Shown here in pieces: positions 34,766-46,009 of a stretch of DNA of 64,000 nt; the first letter of the stretch is position 1, and every line of letters starts with the position of its first letter. The DNA comes from Tetmemena sp. SeJ-2015. Its lineage: Eukaryota > Ciliophora > Spirotrichea > Sporadotrichida > Oxytrichidae. The position numbers and the translations under genes were made by a program. The notes under the pieces were generated by a model. The model saw only the letters and a program-made list of their open reading frames with translations. It had not been told where the DNA came from and did no database searches. The DNA is taken from positions 54,830 through 118,829 of the forward strand of contig JAJKFJ010021879.1 of the NCBI GenBank assembly GCA_027382625.1, read 5' to 3'.

Positions 34766-35900
34766 ATGAAATCAAAGTTGATTCCTATCCCCTACACCAT
34801 CGCTATAATCAAGCCCCACCTAGCTCTCAAAGAAGAAAAGGTAAGCCTATTTAATCTATCAAGCATACTGCAACTCAGTTTATTTCCAGATATCTTTGCT
34901 GAAATTCACGCTAACTTAAAATTATTTATAGGTGGATGAGATAATGCACACTTTGGACTCTAACAACTTGGAGGTGTTTCACTCACGTCGTAAGATCTTA
35001 GCACGAGAGGAGATCCTCAACTTGTTCTATCCCTACAGAAATGCCTCTTTCTTTGAGCCCATTCAGGAGCATCTCCTCACAGCAGAGTCCCTGGTTCTCA
35101 TCCTTGTAAATAAGGTGGAAAGCGTGTATGATGAAGCCAAGGAAGAGGATGTGAAGTTAGAGAGTCCCATCATCCGTTGGAAGAAACTCATCGGCGATAA
35201 AGACCCAGCAGAAGCCAAGATCAAGGATCCTAATTCACTCAGAGCAAAGTATGGAGTAGACATCATCAAGAACGCTTTCCATGGGTCTGATGATGCTAAA
35301 GCTGCTAACAAGGAGAGAGATATCTTCCTCTTCCCAGTCCCAGAGAAGCCTCCAGAATTCCAGTACATCAAAACTAAAGTTACCTCATTCAAATTAAATG
35401 ATTTTGAGTCACTATGGACAGTATAATGAAGTTCCTGTTCCCTCCCAACTTAGAGCACTCGAACAGCACTGGCAGACTGGACTTGCTGGCTATGTACGGC
35501 CCTATCGTGTGCTACCACTCTGTTGACAGCTGCTTCTGCAAGAACTGTGTGAAGATTGCGAAGGCGCAGTTGGAAGAAGCGATTAGAGAAAAACAAGCAA
35601 ATGAAAGGAAGAGACTTGGACTCACTGCTGAAATTGTTAGTATATATTTAAAATTGAGACGAAAAGCATCTCTATGGGTAAAACAGCTACCAAGTCATCA
35701 ACCAGCAAGAAAATGCAGCCAGGGCCCCAAAGACTCCTCAAAGAAGTGGACATGAACGCTATTTACTAGTCCCTCTGTGCTAAGTGTAGAACTCACTGCG
35801 ATGGGTTCGTCCACCTCACTTGCGGAAGAGAAGGCCAGCATAAAAAATACTATAATTACATAAATGAATTTGGGTTATCTAAATAGTTATAAAGATCTTA
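34766..35900 (+). CDS. NDK-domain protein, ciliary type
   Basis: Divergent to NME7 (102 bp between starts). ATG 34766, exon 1 to 34840 (YTIAIIKPHLALKEEK), 91-bp intron, then exon 2 with the NDK body, RAKYGVDIIKNAFHGSDDA (active-site His context) near 35265, intron 35379-35421, then YNEVPVPSQLRALEQHWQ. Near 35500-35540 the frame shifts to KIAKAQLEEAIREKQANE, a helical tail, and a Cys/His-rich piece (CAKCRTHCDGF, HLTCGR) at about 35765-35850. A long insertion after the usual KPH strand distinguishes it from housekeeping NDK. Similar to NDK domains of axonemal proteins; exact orthologue unknown. The 3' exon structure is unresolved. Confidence 0.7.
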
Positions 35901-35939
35901 CAATCATAAATTAGAATTATATTTTTTTGTCTGCATGTG

Positions 35940-36656
35940 ATGTCTGACATAGAGATCAATGAGTTGATTGCTGAGATAAACAAAACAGACTTATTGCAGT
36001 TACTCATAGTAGAGAAGGGTTCCACTGCAAAGATGATAATTGAAACTATCGATTTAAAGGAACCAGAGGAGATCATGTACAAGGAAGAGCATGTAAGAGA
36101 ATTACTGAGAGACTTGGAGACTGACTACTACGAGCGCTTTGAGTTTGACCACCTCCAAAAGATGATAATGGAAGACAGGAGACTCAGAATCAACTTCTGG
36201 GTGTCCAAGATCACAAAGAAGCCCATTGAGAAGTTCAAGAACCCCAACCTCCTCAACAAGAACGAGAAGGTGGACCGCAACGACATCAACAACCCCTACT
36301 TCTCCCTGTCTCGCATCCTCCCAATCAGCCTCCACATGCAGAAGAATCAGCGCACAATCAAGGATGAAAAGTATGACAAGCTCCACTTCGACCACACTGC
36401 CAAGCTGTAACAGAATGAGCAAGACTTAATCATCCAGCGCACCATAGCCAAGGAATTCCACAGAGTCACTGATATCTCCAATACTAAGAACAAGGACGTG
36501 GCCACTAACTCGTTGCTGCTTAGGAACTACAACGACGGAAAGAACGGAGGGTGGGACAACTACTGCTGCTATAAGGGACAGAGCAAGGGAACCTATGTCA
36601 GCAAGAATGGAAGGAGTGAAGACCTGGAGGAGGAGAAGGTTGCCTATGATTAGTGA
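35940..36656 (+). CDS. Unknown protein, 238 aa
   Basis: Single frame ATG 35940 to TGA 36654-36656 with two TAA/TAG Gln codons. N-terminal helical part (LIAEINKTDLLQLLIVEKG), then a conserved-looking core with INFWVSKITKKPIEKF and NDINNPYFSLSRILPISLHM, a basic stretch and a Gly/Tyr-rich end (GGWDNYCCYKG). It may be a separate gene or the last exon of the NDK-domain gene just upstream, whose open frame runs to within about 40 bp. No family recognised. Confidence 0.6.
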
Positions 36657-37299
36657 GAATTGTTATATTTGGAATTCCAAACGATCTTTAAATATTTTGA
36701 TCGAGAGGTGTGAATGATTTAAAATTCTTCGAATTAATTGTAAAGAACTTCTTTATGCATTATGATGAGAAATTGCTTTAAGCTTGTATCAGACTTTGGC
36801 AGAGACAATTGGTTGGGGATTCTAAGACAAAATAATATTGCTACTCCAAAATTATAAACTGAAATGGAAAATTAATAATTTTAAAAAAAATAATTTTATA
36901 ATTATCAAAACTTATTTATAAATAAAAGGATTTCAAAAAATTTAAATCACAAATAAAAATGCAATATTAAGCGAGAGTAATAAACGTAAAAATAGTAATC
37001 TTAGAATTAAAAATGACCTTAATTTTTTTATAACAATTTAACCTAGATTAATATTTTTAATTTTAAAGAGAGAGCTCTTACATTCTTCGAATTATATTTG
37101 GAAGGTCCCTGAAGGACTTGATACTATCCCTGATCAATAGAACCATTTGCATTTATTGAAGTTGGTTTGTTGATGTTGAGCAGCTGTGGATATTGTTATT
37201 GTTGTTGCTGTTACTGCTACTTTGCCAAAAGTAGACCTGAGGGTTGAGGTCCTTGAGAAGAAGCTCTCGATTAACTAAACTATACCCCAATAGTAAATA
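36657..37299. other. Intergenic, partly coding-like on the minus strand
   Basis: 36660-37070 is AT-rich with nothing recognised. 37080-37290 has a minus-strand Asn/Ser/Gln stretch (SSNSNNNNN) that could be an extra 3' part of the phosphatase gene beyond its TGA in another frame. Confidence 0.45.
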
Positions 37300-38588
37300 T
37301 CATAGCTGCCAATTTTCTATTTTAGGTTGAGGAAGTATTAGATTTTATTTGACTGATAAATTGGCTCCGTTGTTGTAAGCTCTGTAGCCTTAATCTTAGC
37401 CTGGCTAGTTTAGGTTTTACATTACTGGGTGCTAGTAGTTCTTTGTATTTTGGGAATCTATTTTAAGCGAGTTAAGCACCTTAAAACCTTTAGATAGATA
37501 ATTAAAACCAGCAGTCTTGGAGAAATAGGAGCTCTAGTTTTATAATCCAGAAATAAGATGATTGGTGTGGGCTCTGAAAGCTGGATTCTTAAACTGCTGA
37601 ATAAACTTAGTTGGGGTACCCTGAAATCCAACTTAACCCTTAGAACCTTAATCAATTGAGGCTCTATGACCAATCAAAGGACCACTTGCTAAGTTGCCAT
37701 TCATGTCCATCACTGTGCTCAACAGACCATATCTTCCATCTAAGTACATCCCACTCACCCCACTGAACCCATTATTTATCATGGCAGCCCCCGGTGTAAA
37801 TATCGGCCCTCCTCCTTTAGTGTTAGACCGTGAGTGGAATTAGTCTCTTGTAACTGATCCTCCAAACACTCTGTCTGTGTTTCTGTTCTCGCTCTGAAGT
37901 GTTCTCATCATCAAATGCTTTTGATTCCCTCCTGACCCTGCCCCGCCGAACATAATCATCTTCTAAGAGCCTCCAAACCCACCAGAGTAGGTAGCGCTGA
38001 GACTCTATCCATGAGCTGATATCATTGCCTACTCTTCTAAATTAATCCTGCCTGCAAGCTCTGATTCGAGTTATTACTTCTTCTAACTGGTGGCTCCTCC
38101 TCCTCTCTTGAGTTCTTTCGCAAACTGTTGTAATTGGCGTTTGAAGCCATCATTAGGACAGACGAAATATCTCTGTCTCTTCACGTGCAAGGAAGCATCC
38201 TGGTAACTCATTCCAAGCTCCTGCATCAAATAAGCGATAACTACAGAGGCTGAGCGAGACACTCCCGCAAAGCAATGTACAAGAACAGAACAACCTGGCG
38301 TGGACAGGCATTCCTTGATATATTGCAGGCAAGATGGGAAGTACTACTTGATGTTAGCTTGTGGTGAATCTAGAATCCTTATGATTTTGTAGCTGAAGTG
38401 AGCTGGAAACTTGGGACTGATACCCTCCGCCACTGTTAATATATGTGTGATTTTATTCTTCTTCAGGAGAATCTTAACTCTCACATAAACTCATAATAAA
38501 AAGTCCTATATGAGAAAGGTTTATTGTAGGCACCCGCCATATCGCCAAGCCAAAGTCTATCTATGATTTGGTGCATCGCTATACTCAT
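37300..38588 (-). CDS. Dual-specificity protein phosphatase with long tail
   Basis: MSIAMHQIIDRLWLGDMAGAYNK opens a DSP domain; after a 47-bp IES it continues with LLKKNKITHILTVAEGI and the catalytic loop VHCFAGVSRSASVV (near 38265; Cys nucleophile and Arg present), then YVCPNDGF-type C-terminal helix. About 150 residues of catalytic domain are followed by about 240 residues rich in Gly, Ser, Asn and Gln (GGGATSQ, GGSVTRD, GVSGMYLDGRYG) to TGA 37300-37302. Likely substrates are phospho-MAPK-like proteins by family analogy. The acidic general-acid residue lies in ILDSPQAN; exact assignment uncertain. Confidence 0.88.
38474..38523 (-). other. IES in dual-specificity phosphatase, pointer TAA
   Basis: TTA on the plus strand at 38474-38476 and 38521-38523. 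Removing 47 bp gives AGAYNKILLKKNKITHILTV in frame with the spacing normal for DSPs; the insert has an in-frame TGA. Confidence 0.75.
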
Positions 38589-38808
38589 TTTATATACTTT
38601 TAATAAATTAGATTAAATAAAATATCAAGTCAGACCCACACAAAAAGTTAGATGCTAATAAACTTAATTCAAGCAGTGATACAGAGAATAATAATAGTTT
38701 TATCTTAGGATAGGGATTGCTAATTTACTTTTTTATAATTAGAGTCATTATATTAAAGTATTATATTACGTAAATAAAAAAGTTAGGAATTATACTACTA
38801 TCTCTCTA

Positions 38809-41321
38809 TCATGCTCCTCTCTTTAAGATCTCCAGGTCCTTTTTAATAGTTTCATTTTGTGGATCCAACTTCAGCGCTCTCTCGTATTCTTGAATAGCAT
38901 CGGTAACTCTGTTTAGCTTCGCAAGAGCGTTTCCTCTTCTGACACTGACTCTGATCTCCATCTGAAGGAGCCTCTTCTTTTCCTCAACTGCAGCAGCCGC
39001 ACTTTACTTGTCTTCTCCCTTGCCTGAACCTGTAGAAGCAGCGTTTTCACTTTTGTTCTTGAAGTTCTTAATAAGCCTCAGAGCGTCATTACACTCTTAA
39101 ACAACCTTGTCGTGCTTTTCAAGACTCAACAGACATGCTATCTTATTAACATACACTGCTATGTTATCCAGTGAGGTCACCTTCTTAGTGAGCTTCAGAC
39201 ATCTCTCATAGTACTCCAAAGCACCTGCAAAGTTCTAAGCCTTCTAATACTCAGTGGCTTGGTTTTTGTATTGCTCGAACAAAATCTAGTCCAACTTCTC
39301 TTGAACTTTCTTAACAAGTGTTCTTGCCTCTCCGTTTTGCGGTTCCAAACTCAAGGCCCTGTCTAAGTCTTCTTTAGCTTTCTCATACTCTCCTATGTTT
39401 TCATAAGACTTGCCACGACGAAGCAAAACTTTGACTTCAAGGCGGTTGTCTTTGTTGAAGGAACGAGTTTCATTCATGAAGTAATCTATTATCTCCAAAG
39501 CTCTTGTAGAGTATTCGATGCAGCCTGGATAGTCCTGTCTCTTCATATAGATTAAACCAATGTTTGCATTCGCATACTCATTCTAACCATCCAATTGTAA
39601 AGCCTCCTAGTACATTTCAATAATTCTCAACAACAAAAAAAGAAATTTGAAGAGCTCCATCTAGATCATTTGCAGCAAACTTCTAATCTCCTTCCTGCTT
39701 GACTAGTTAAGACTTGTGTCTATTCTTGATCCTCTCCACATCTCTCTCCATCTCCTAAATTTCTTGCTCATTATAGACGCCCTTGTACTTCATAGCTTTC
39801 TCAAACTCACCTATGCTCTTTTCAAATTAGGATAACCAGCAGTAGGAGGCTCCTCTCTTTACAAATATTCTAGCCAGCAACTTCTGATAGAATTCATCTT
39901 CTCTTTCGCTCTCTTTCAAAGCCTCTATTTGAGTCTCGATATCAGTGCAGTCATCAATGCAGTTTTAGAATGCTCTCATTTTAAGCCAAGCAGTCGCTCT
40001 GTTTATTCTTCCCATCATAAATTCTTTATCAAACTCCAATGCTTTAGAGTAAGCGTTAGCTGCTGAGTAGTAATCATTTCTCTTGAAGAAATGGTCGCCC
40101 TTGTCCTTGAGCCAAACTGGGTCCTTGTCTTCAATATCTATATAGACATCAGTCTTCTTCTTGTCAATTTTCTTGGACTTAGGATAGGGAGGTTCCTTCA
40201 TGTGGGACTCTCTAGCTGGCAAATGAGGAAAGCGTCTCTCAGTGAAGTCCATCTTCACGTCTTTCTGGTTTCTTACTTCAGGTACTGGGACTTCAATATG
40301 CTCATCCTGTAGTCTTTTGAGTTCTTGTTGTCTCTAGATTTCAGCTGCCTCTTCCTCTGTAACTTCTTCCACATAAGACTCCTTATCTTTCACTTCAGTC
40401 ACATGAGATACAGGTGCGCAGTTTGATTCCTTATTGGCTAGGATGATGTGTTTTGTCTACTCTGATTCAGCTAAGATGAGGAGACTGTCTCGATCTCATC
40501 TTCATCTCCGAAGATGTCGCTTCCCTGCTTATTTTTGAAACTGAAATTCTAGTAGTCTCTAAACTCTGGAATGGGACCTTTCTCTCTGCTAATCTATTGC
40601 TGCTATTGTACATTCTCCTTGTTCTGATTAGTGGTAGTAGCATAGGCCTTACTTTGCTCTGGCTAGCTCTGTCTGATGGTAGTTTGCTCTATCTTGCTCT
40701 TTTGTTCTAGAAGTTTCTAATCCTGCACTCCAAGCTAGTCTATTTCATGGTACAATTCATTCTCTGCCAACTGTTTCTGTTCCTCCTTAATTTTCTTAAG
40801 CTGCTTTCTCTAGAACTCCTCTACCTTCATCTGCTGGTCAACTGACATTTTGTCCATCTTAATTTTCTTGTCTGCTGCATCTTTGAACTTTTGCTCCTCT
40901 CTCTGGTAATGTCTTTTAATGGCCTCTTCTCTTCTCTTTATCAAGTCTTGGCAATATAAGCAATAAGAAAATAAGTGGCGAGTTATATATGGATCTCTGA
41001 TCTGCAAGTCCTCCCAAATGCCATAAGCCTCGGGCGCCTTCATGAGATAAAATATTAAGATTTGAGATAAACTTCAAGTCCCTCGTCTTGGAGCTGGATT
41101 CTGTTGCTTTGGTTTTCTGAGTCGATGGGTTTCACGAAATCAATGATGGCGATGTACTTGATGGAGGGAGCGTTGATTTTTAGGAACTCAGGAGTATAGA
41201 GCACATCCACGTTCTTCAAGGCAACGTTTTTCACTCCTGGGAAGTATATGTTGAGGGAGTCTTCAGTCTGCGACCATTGGTATTTGTCACCTTGCTTCTT
41301 TATGATGATTTTGGTTGACAT
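38809..41321 (-). CDS. DNAAF4: DNAAF4 (DYX1C1): CS domain plus TPR, dynein arm assembly
   Basis: Cytosolic HSP90-linked factor for pre-assembly of axonemal dynein arms. ATG 41319-41321. N-terminal p23/CS domain (YQWSQTEDSLNIYFPGV; DVLYTPEFLKINAP), then EAYGIWEDL and a Lys/Glu-rich helical linker, the RFPHLPARES motif (near 40230) that precedes the TPR region, WLKDKGDHFFKRNDYYSAA (first TPR), and C-terminal TPRs (EYANANIGLIYMKRQDY, GKSYENIGEYEKAKEDL, GNALAKLNRVTDAIQEYERA). TGA 38809-38811. Two IESs, pointers TTTATCTCA and AATT, are removed cleanly; one base seems missing near 40475. The C-terminal TPR part is longer than in the human protein. Confidence 0.9.
39622..39647 (-). other. IES in DNAAF4, pointer AATT
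   Basis: AATT at 39622-39625 and 39644-39647. Removing 22 bp gives NDLDGALQIIEMYQEALQLD, a normal TPR helix pair, in frame. Confidence 0.88.
41043..41071 (-). other. IES in DNAAF4, pointer TTTATCTCA
   Basis: A 9-bp repeat, TGAGATAAA on the plus strand at 41043-41051 and 41063-41071. Removing 20 bp joins LEVYL to MKAPEAYGIWEDL, the end of the CS domain, in frame. The shortest IES found here. Confidence 0.9.
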
Positions 41322-41763
41322 TGGCTTTCTAAACGGGAGGATTAAACACAGGATGATGCATTTACGAAATTCAAATCTTAGCGCTATCTTTAAATAGTCA
41401 ATAAGGTTATATATATTTAACAAAGAGGATTTAAACTATAATTTATTCTCCTTTCACTCTTTCTGAGACTAAATTAAGAGCTTTAGATTTATGATGATTT
41501 GCTAATTAGAGAGCAAGAGCATGAGTAGATATGAAGTTTAATAAGATATATACAAAATAATAAGAGAAACATATTTTCAAATTGTTTATATAAAAATATA
41601 TCAATCAGATAGATGATGCTACATCATGAAGATCATTTTCAAGTCTGTTTTTGGGAACAAATTTTTTATTTTAAATAGTATTAAATTATAAGTAATTTTT
41701 AAATTTCAATTAACTTAAGGTTAGATTTCATACATAACTAATTTTAATGCAGTGGCTTTAAAT
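41322..41763. other. AT-rich intergenic DNA
   Basis: Spacer between DNAAF4 and the 3' end of the ankyrin-kinase gene; nothing recognised. Confidence 0.55.
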
Positions 41764-43593
41764 TCATTCAACTCCCCTTAGCTTTTATGTAATGAAAGGA
41801 TGCGAAAGCAGCTCGGTGGGTCTTGGTCTTGCTTTCTTATCATGACGGAGACATTGTTTTATGAAGTCCTTGCAATTATCTGACAAATGATCTGGTATTT
41901 AGGGAATCCTTTGGTTCAATATCTCAAACACTAGAGTAGGGTAGTTCTTTACATCTGGCCAAGGGTGCATGCCTGACGCCATCTCTATCACTGTACAGCC
42001 TAATGACCAAATGTCTATCTTCCTTCCATACCCTTTCTGCATTATCATCTCTGGAGCCATCCAATACAAACTCCTACAAGTAAGTTCATACATATATACA
42101 AATATCCTACCCTTTAACAGATTAGCAAATGTCTGACTGAGAAGCACTGATAGCTGACAAGTTTTCAATGAACTTTGCAGCTCCAAAGTCAGAGAGTTTC
42201 ACACTCTCCAATCCGTCAAACAAAATATTCGCTCCCTTTAAATCTGCATGAATGATGTGATGCTCGTGTAAGTATTCTAACCCCTCAAGAGCTGCTTTGT
42301 GAAATGCTGAATAGCGCATTCTTCCATGGCGCCGTACTCTTTAATGAGAGATGAGATCGAACCTCCAGGCAAGAATTCCATGTATATATTGACCTCAGCA
42401 TCATTAATTAGGCAAGAGTCCAAATACTTGACGATATTTTAGTGCTTTAAGTTCTTAAGAAGGGTAATTTCCTTTTGTAGATTAAGAATGATCTTTTCAA
42501 GTTTCTCTTCGTTCAGATTTTCTTACTGCATCTTCATCACTTTCACAGCGAGGGTCTTTCCATCTTGCATATTCAAAGCTTTATACACTTTACCATAAGC
42601 ACCCTCTCCTAGTAACTACCCAATTCGCAAGTGAGGAGTTAACTCAGAAGTTCTCTTGATTGTGTTTTAGGAATCCCTTCTCAATCTCTCCCTTAAGTTG
42701 CTTTGTTCATTTCCTATTGATGATTACTTAAACTATAAACTTTATTACCCTCCAGATTTTCAACCTCTATATAACCTAGGAACTCCTTCTTAGGTAAGAG
42801 AAATCCATCTTGGTCTTTGGACAGTAAACTATTAGCTTGTGTCTAGTTTTAAGTGGATTAAAGTTGAATTATTGTCAGAGAGTCCACCATCGATTGATTA
42901 ATTTTCTCTTTTACTCTTTCTCTCAAATTTTTAAAGTGTGTTATCATAAAGTCAGTTTAAGAAAATGCTATAAATCCATTAAATTCAAAGATATTCCAAG
43001 AGCGACTGAAATACACTCCTAGGTATTTTTGCGACTTATTTTTATCCTTTCTATCTGAGAAATAAGACATTCCTTCTAGCTCTCCAATTTGCTTGACGGT
43101 TTAAAGTCCTCTCCAAATACTAAGCTATTTCCACCTTACCACCATACACTGCTATATCGTGTGCATCCTTTCCTTGCTCATTCTTAGCAAACCCATCCAC
43201 TTTAACTATAAGGAAAAAATTGCAGGATAATTAAAGTTACCTTCTTCCATTAGATAAATTACAAAGTCTAGCTTTCCATTCCTACTGGCAAGCATTAATA
43301 GCGTTGCCTTCATTTGCTTATTATAATGCTCTCTAGCAAAATCTGCGTTCTTTGAACTAAAACACCAGTTTATATTCAAGGATACTCTTGAAGATGATTG
43401 CTTACCATAAATATTTTAGCATTTCCAAAGATCCAAAGTTAACAACCAAATCATATAGAGTGAAATGATGCTTCAAGTTGTTGAAGTCAACTATTTCAAA
43501 ATTTTAGGTTAGGTTTGTCCCACTATCTACCACTGACTTAAAGATATCCATCCTCTTAGTCATTATCACATCAATGAAGTATTGAAAAGTCAT
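41764..43593 (-). CDS. Ankyrin-repeat MAPKKK-type protein kinase
   Basis: N-terminus (ATG 43591-43593) has degenerate ankyrin repeats: [21 protein letters not shown] near 43440, [20 protein letters not shown] near 43290 and [20 protein letters not shown] near 43140, separated by introns. The kinase domain follows: [12 protein letters not shown] (42600), AVKVMKM (42540), [28 protein letters not shown] (HRD is HAD), DFGAAK, and [20 protein letters not shown] with subdomains X-XI to TGA 41764-41766. GxGxxGxV, VAIK-type Lys, DFG and the K of the catalytic loop are all present. Closest in style to STE11/NPK1 kinases. One base seems missing near 42290, and an upstream in-frame Met is cut off by TGA at about 43606. 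Confidence 0.85.
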
Positions 43594-43695
43594 TTAGGAC
43601 GGTCATTGCTCAATCAATAAAGAATTCTGATGAGAGGAGTTATTACTTTGTCTGCTTAAAATATTATTCATTATTTGTTTATCTTTCATTTTCTC

Positions 43696-46009
43696 TCAAT
43701 ATGAAATAGAAGATGATTTACATTTAGCATGATCTTAAAGTTGTTCGCTGTCACTTTTAGAGAAGGAAAGTTGCATGAAAACTTTGATGAGCATATTAGT
43801 GATAGGGTACAAATAAGCACTTTGAACAAACTCTGCTTTTTAAATTTGGTCCTTGATAATCTAGATGCACTTTTTCAAAATGATGAGCGACTGTCCCTCG
43901 TTTTAAATAGCTCTTATGAATTTAATCTGAGCTTAGAACTGATGAAACTCATCTATGTCAATTTAGTTTGGAGTAAAGCTTGGTTATTAAATATTATTAG
44001 CAGAACCTTAGGGCCTAAAAGTCTGAATAATCTTTTGGTAGAGCTGCTTAATCTGCCTTTAATCTTATTGCTTGAGGTATACTTCAAGCATATCAGGACT
44101 TCTCTTTTTTAAAGCCAGACTATTTTGAGCCCTTTGTTCAGATAAGTAATCTTGCATGAGCGTTTCAATCTCCTCCTTTTATCTTTTAATGGTGAGTTTA
44201 GTAGAGGATTAAAGTGTTGCTTTGTGGAGGTAATTGCTATAGATCACTACGAAAGAATCTTAGGTTATGTTTTTAGGATGGCTGTTTAAAAGCTAGGAGA
44301 GTAGTCTCAAAGTCAGTTGGCTAAAATTATGCTAGGATGAGCTTCTGCTCAGTAGTAAACAGCAATTATAATATGTTATTGAAAATTATAATTAAATTCG
44401 ATTGAGGTTTAAAGCATTCATGAGGGTCCAGTCGAAGTAGTCTTACCTATCTTGATCACTGGCTTGATTATAATCCAGAACAAATAAAGCAAATACTTTC
44501 ACACAAAACGTAATGATCTTTTATATAGATAGTTTATGAGGAGGGAGTAGCCATAGAGAATGACGTCTAAATTATTGAGCTTGTCTCTCATACTTTTCTC
44601 GCTCATATTTAAGCAGATCTATCTCTTCCCTCTGAACTCAACAAACCCATCCATGCTTTCATGATTTATTTTGGCCTCATATATCTGCAGCATGAAACTC
44701 TTTAAAATTGTTTTCATATGAGATTTAAGGTGGCTCTCTTAAATTATTTTCATGACAACAAAAGCAGCTTTGAAAGTCTTCCTCCTGAAGTCTCTTTGAA
44801 TTTTAAGGTCATAGCTTATCAGTATTTTCAAAACGTATACTATTAAGTATTCAACAATTGCAAATAGTCCTTCAAGCTTGATATCCTAAAACAGTCTTTA
44901 GTTTGCGCTTTCGGAGCTAGATTCCTTGAGGAAGAGATCAATAACCATAATCAAATGCATCAAAAGAGTAGTCTGGCTATCAAAAGAAGATTAAAGCATC
45001 AAGTAGTGAATATTAAGAAAGCGAACGATACTCAAAATCTCACATTAGACTTTTTCTAGAGCTAACTTCTTCAATCTTGATTCCACAAGATCGGACTTTA
45101 AAATTTCTGTGAACAGTTTCCAAAATAGGTTGAAAGAGAAGCAGATCTTATTGATTTACTTGCTTGAGCTGTGAAGATTATAGTTTTGAAGGGATCTTTA
45201 ATAGAGTCTGAGTGAATCCGTGATAGACTCTAAATCGTTTCTCTTATACGCTCTGTCCTCACACATTATCGGCTCATCATCGTCCTCAACAGTGATTAAT
45301 TGATTCTAAGATATGTGCTTCTGAATAAAAAAATTATGAGATAAATAAGAATGTCATTCAACTCTTAATTAATAGCTTTGGAAAAATCGCTACTTTGAAG
45401 ATAGTATGTCATCATTTCTTAAAGATCTATCGAATTGATTCTCCTCACTAAGTCATCAACCAAAAGCTATCCCTCTTCTTTTTCGAAATATGAGTTGCTA
45501 AGAGTGGCTTGCTTTGCTTCAGGCTTGTGAAAAAGAGAGCCTAAGCTAGCCATCTTAGCGGCCGTTCCACCTTAGGCTTATCTGAAATTTCTCCTATCAG
45601 TGTTTTGAGCAGTTGTGTGAGAGGCCGTATCTGCAGCCTTGTAGTAATCAACAATCTTTCCCCATCCGGATTGCTTCACTCTATTTACTGACTTAGAGGA
45701 ATTAGATAGAGAGGGATCTGGATTCTTCTCCATATTATTGCTACTATAGTTGTTGTTTGCCTTTTTATTCCTTGGAACAATAAACCTAGATGAAAAGTTT
45801 GGCCTCTCTTTGCTAGTGCTATATTCCCTTTTTTGTTTTGAAGTTTATTGCTTGTTGTTAGAATTCATCCTCATTTGTTAATAGCAAATTATCTATCATA
45901 ACTGTATAAAATATTGTTTCATGAACAAGGTCTTAAGTGTTTCAACCTTACTTTCAGGTCTCTTATACTCCTCAATTTCTTGATCATCTGACTAATTGTT
46001 GTACCTCAT
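43696..46009 (-). CDS. Large unknown protein
   Basis: ATG 46007-46009 (MRYNNQSDDQEIEEYKRPES), intron with GTAAGG donor, then a Ser/Asn/Lys-rich region (SSKSVNRVKQSGWGKIVDYY), an acidic patch (TVEDDDEPIMCEDRAYK near 45270), and a long hydrophobic-helical C-terminal half (for example LFWKLFTEILKSDL, TTLLMHLIMVIDLF, ILISYDLKIQRDFRRK) ending in AKCKSSSISY and TGA 43696-43698. Frame changes near 45330 and 44400 mean introns or IESs remain to be placed. The repeated helices suggest an alpha-solenoid, but no family motif is recognised. Confidence 0.6.

Noticed and set aside
35517..35545. CTGT-flanked 25-bp IES in the NDK-domain gene
   Set aside because: It restores frame, but the insert is as GC-rich as coding DNA, unlike every other IES here; a one-base error explains it as well.
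43729..44112. Leu-rich plus-strand open frame of 127 codons
   Set aside because: Antisense of the Gln-rich C-terminus of the minus-strand gene ending at 43696; TAA/TAG Gln codons read backwards give Leu.
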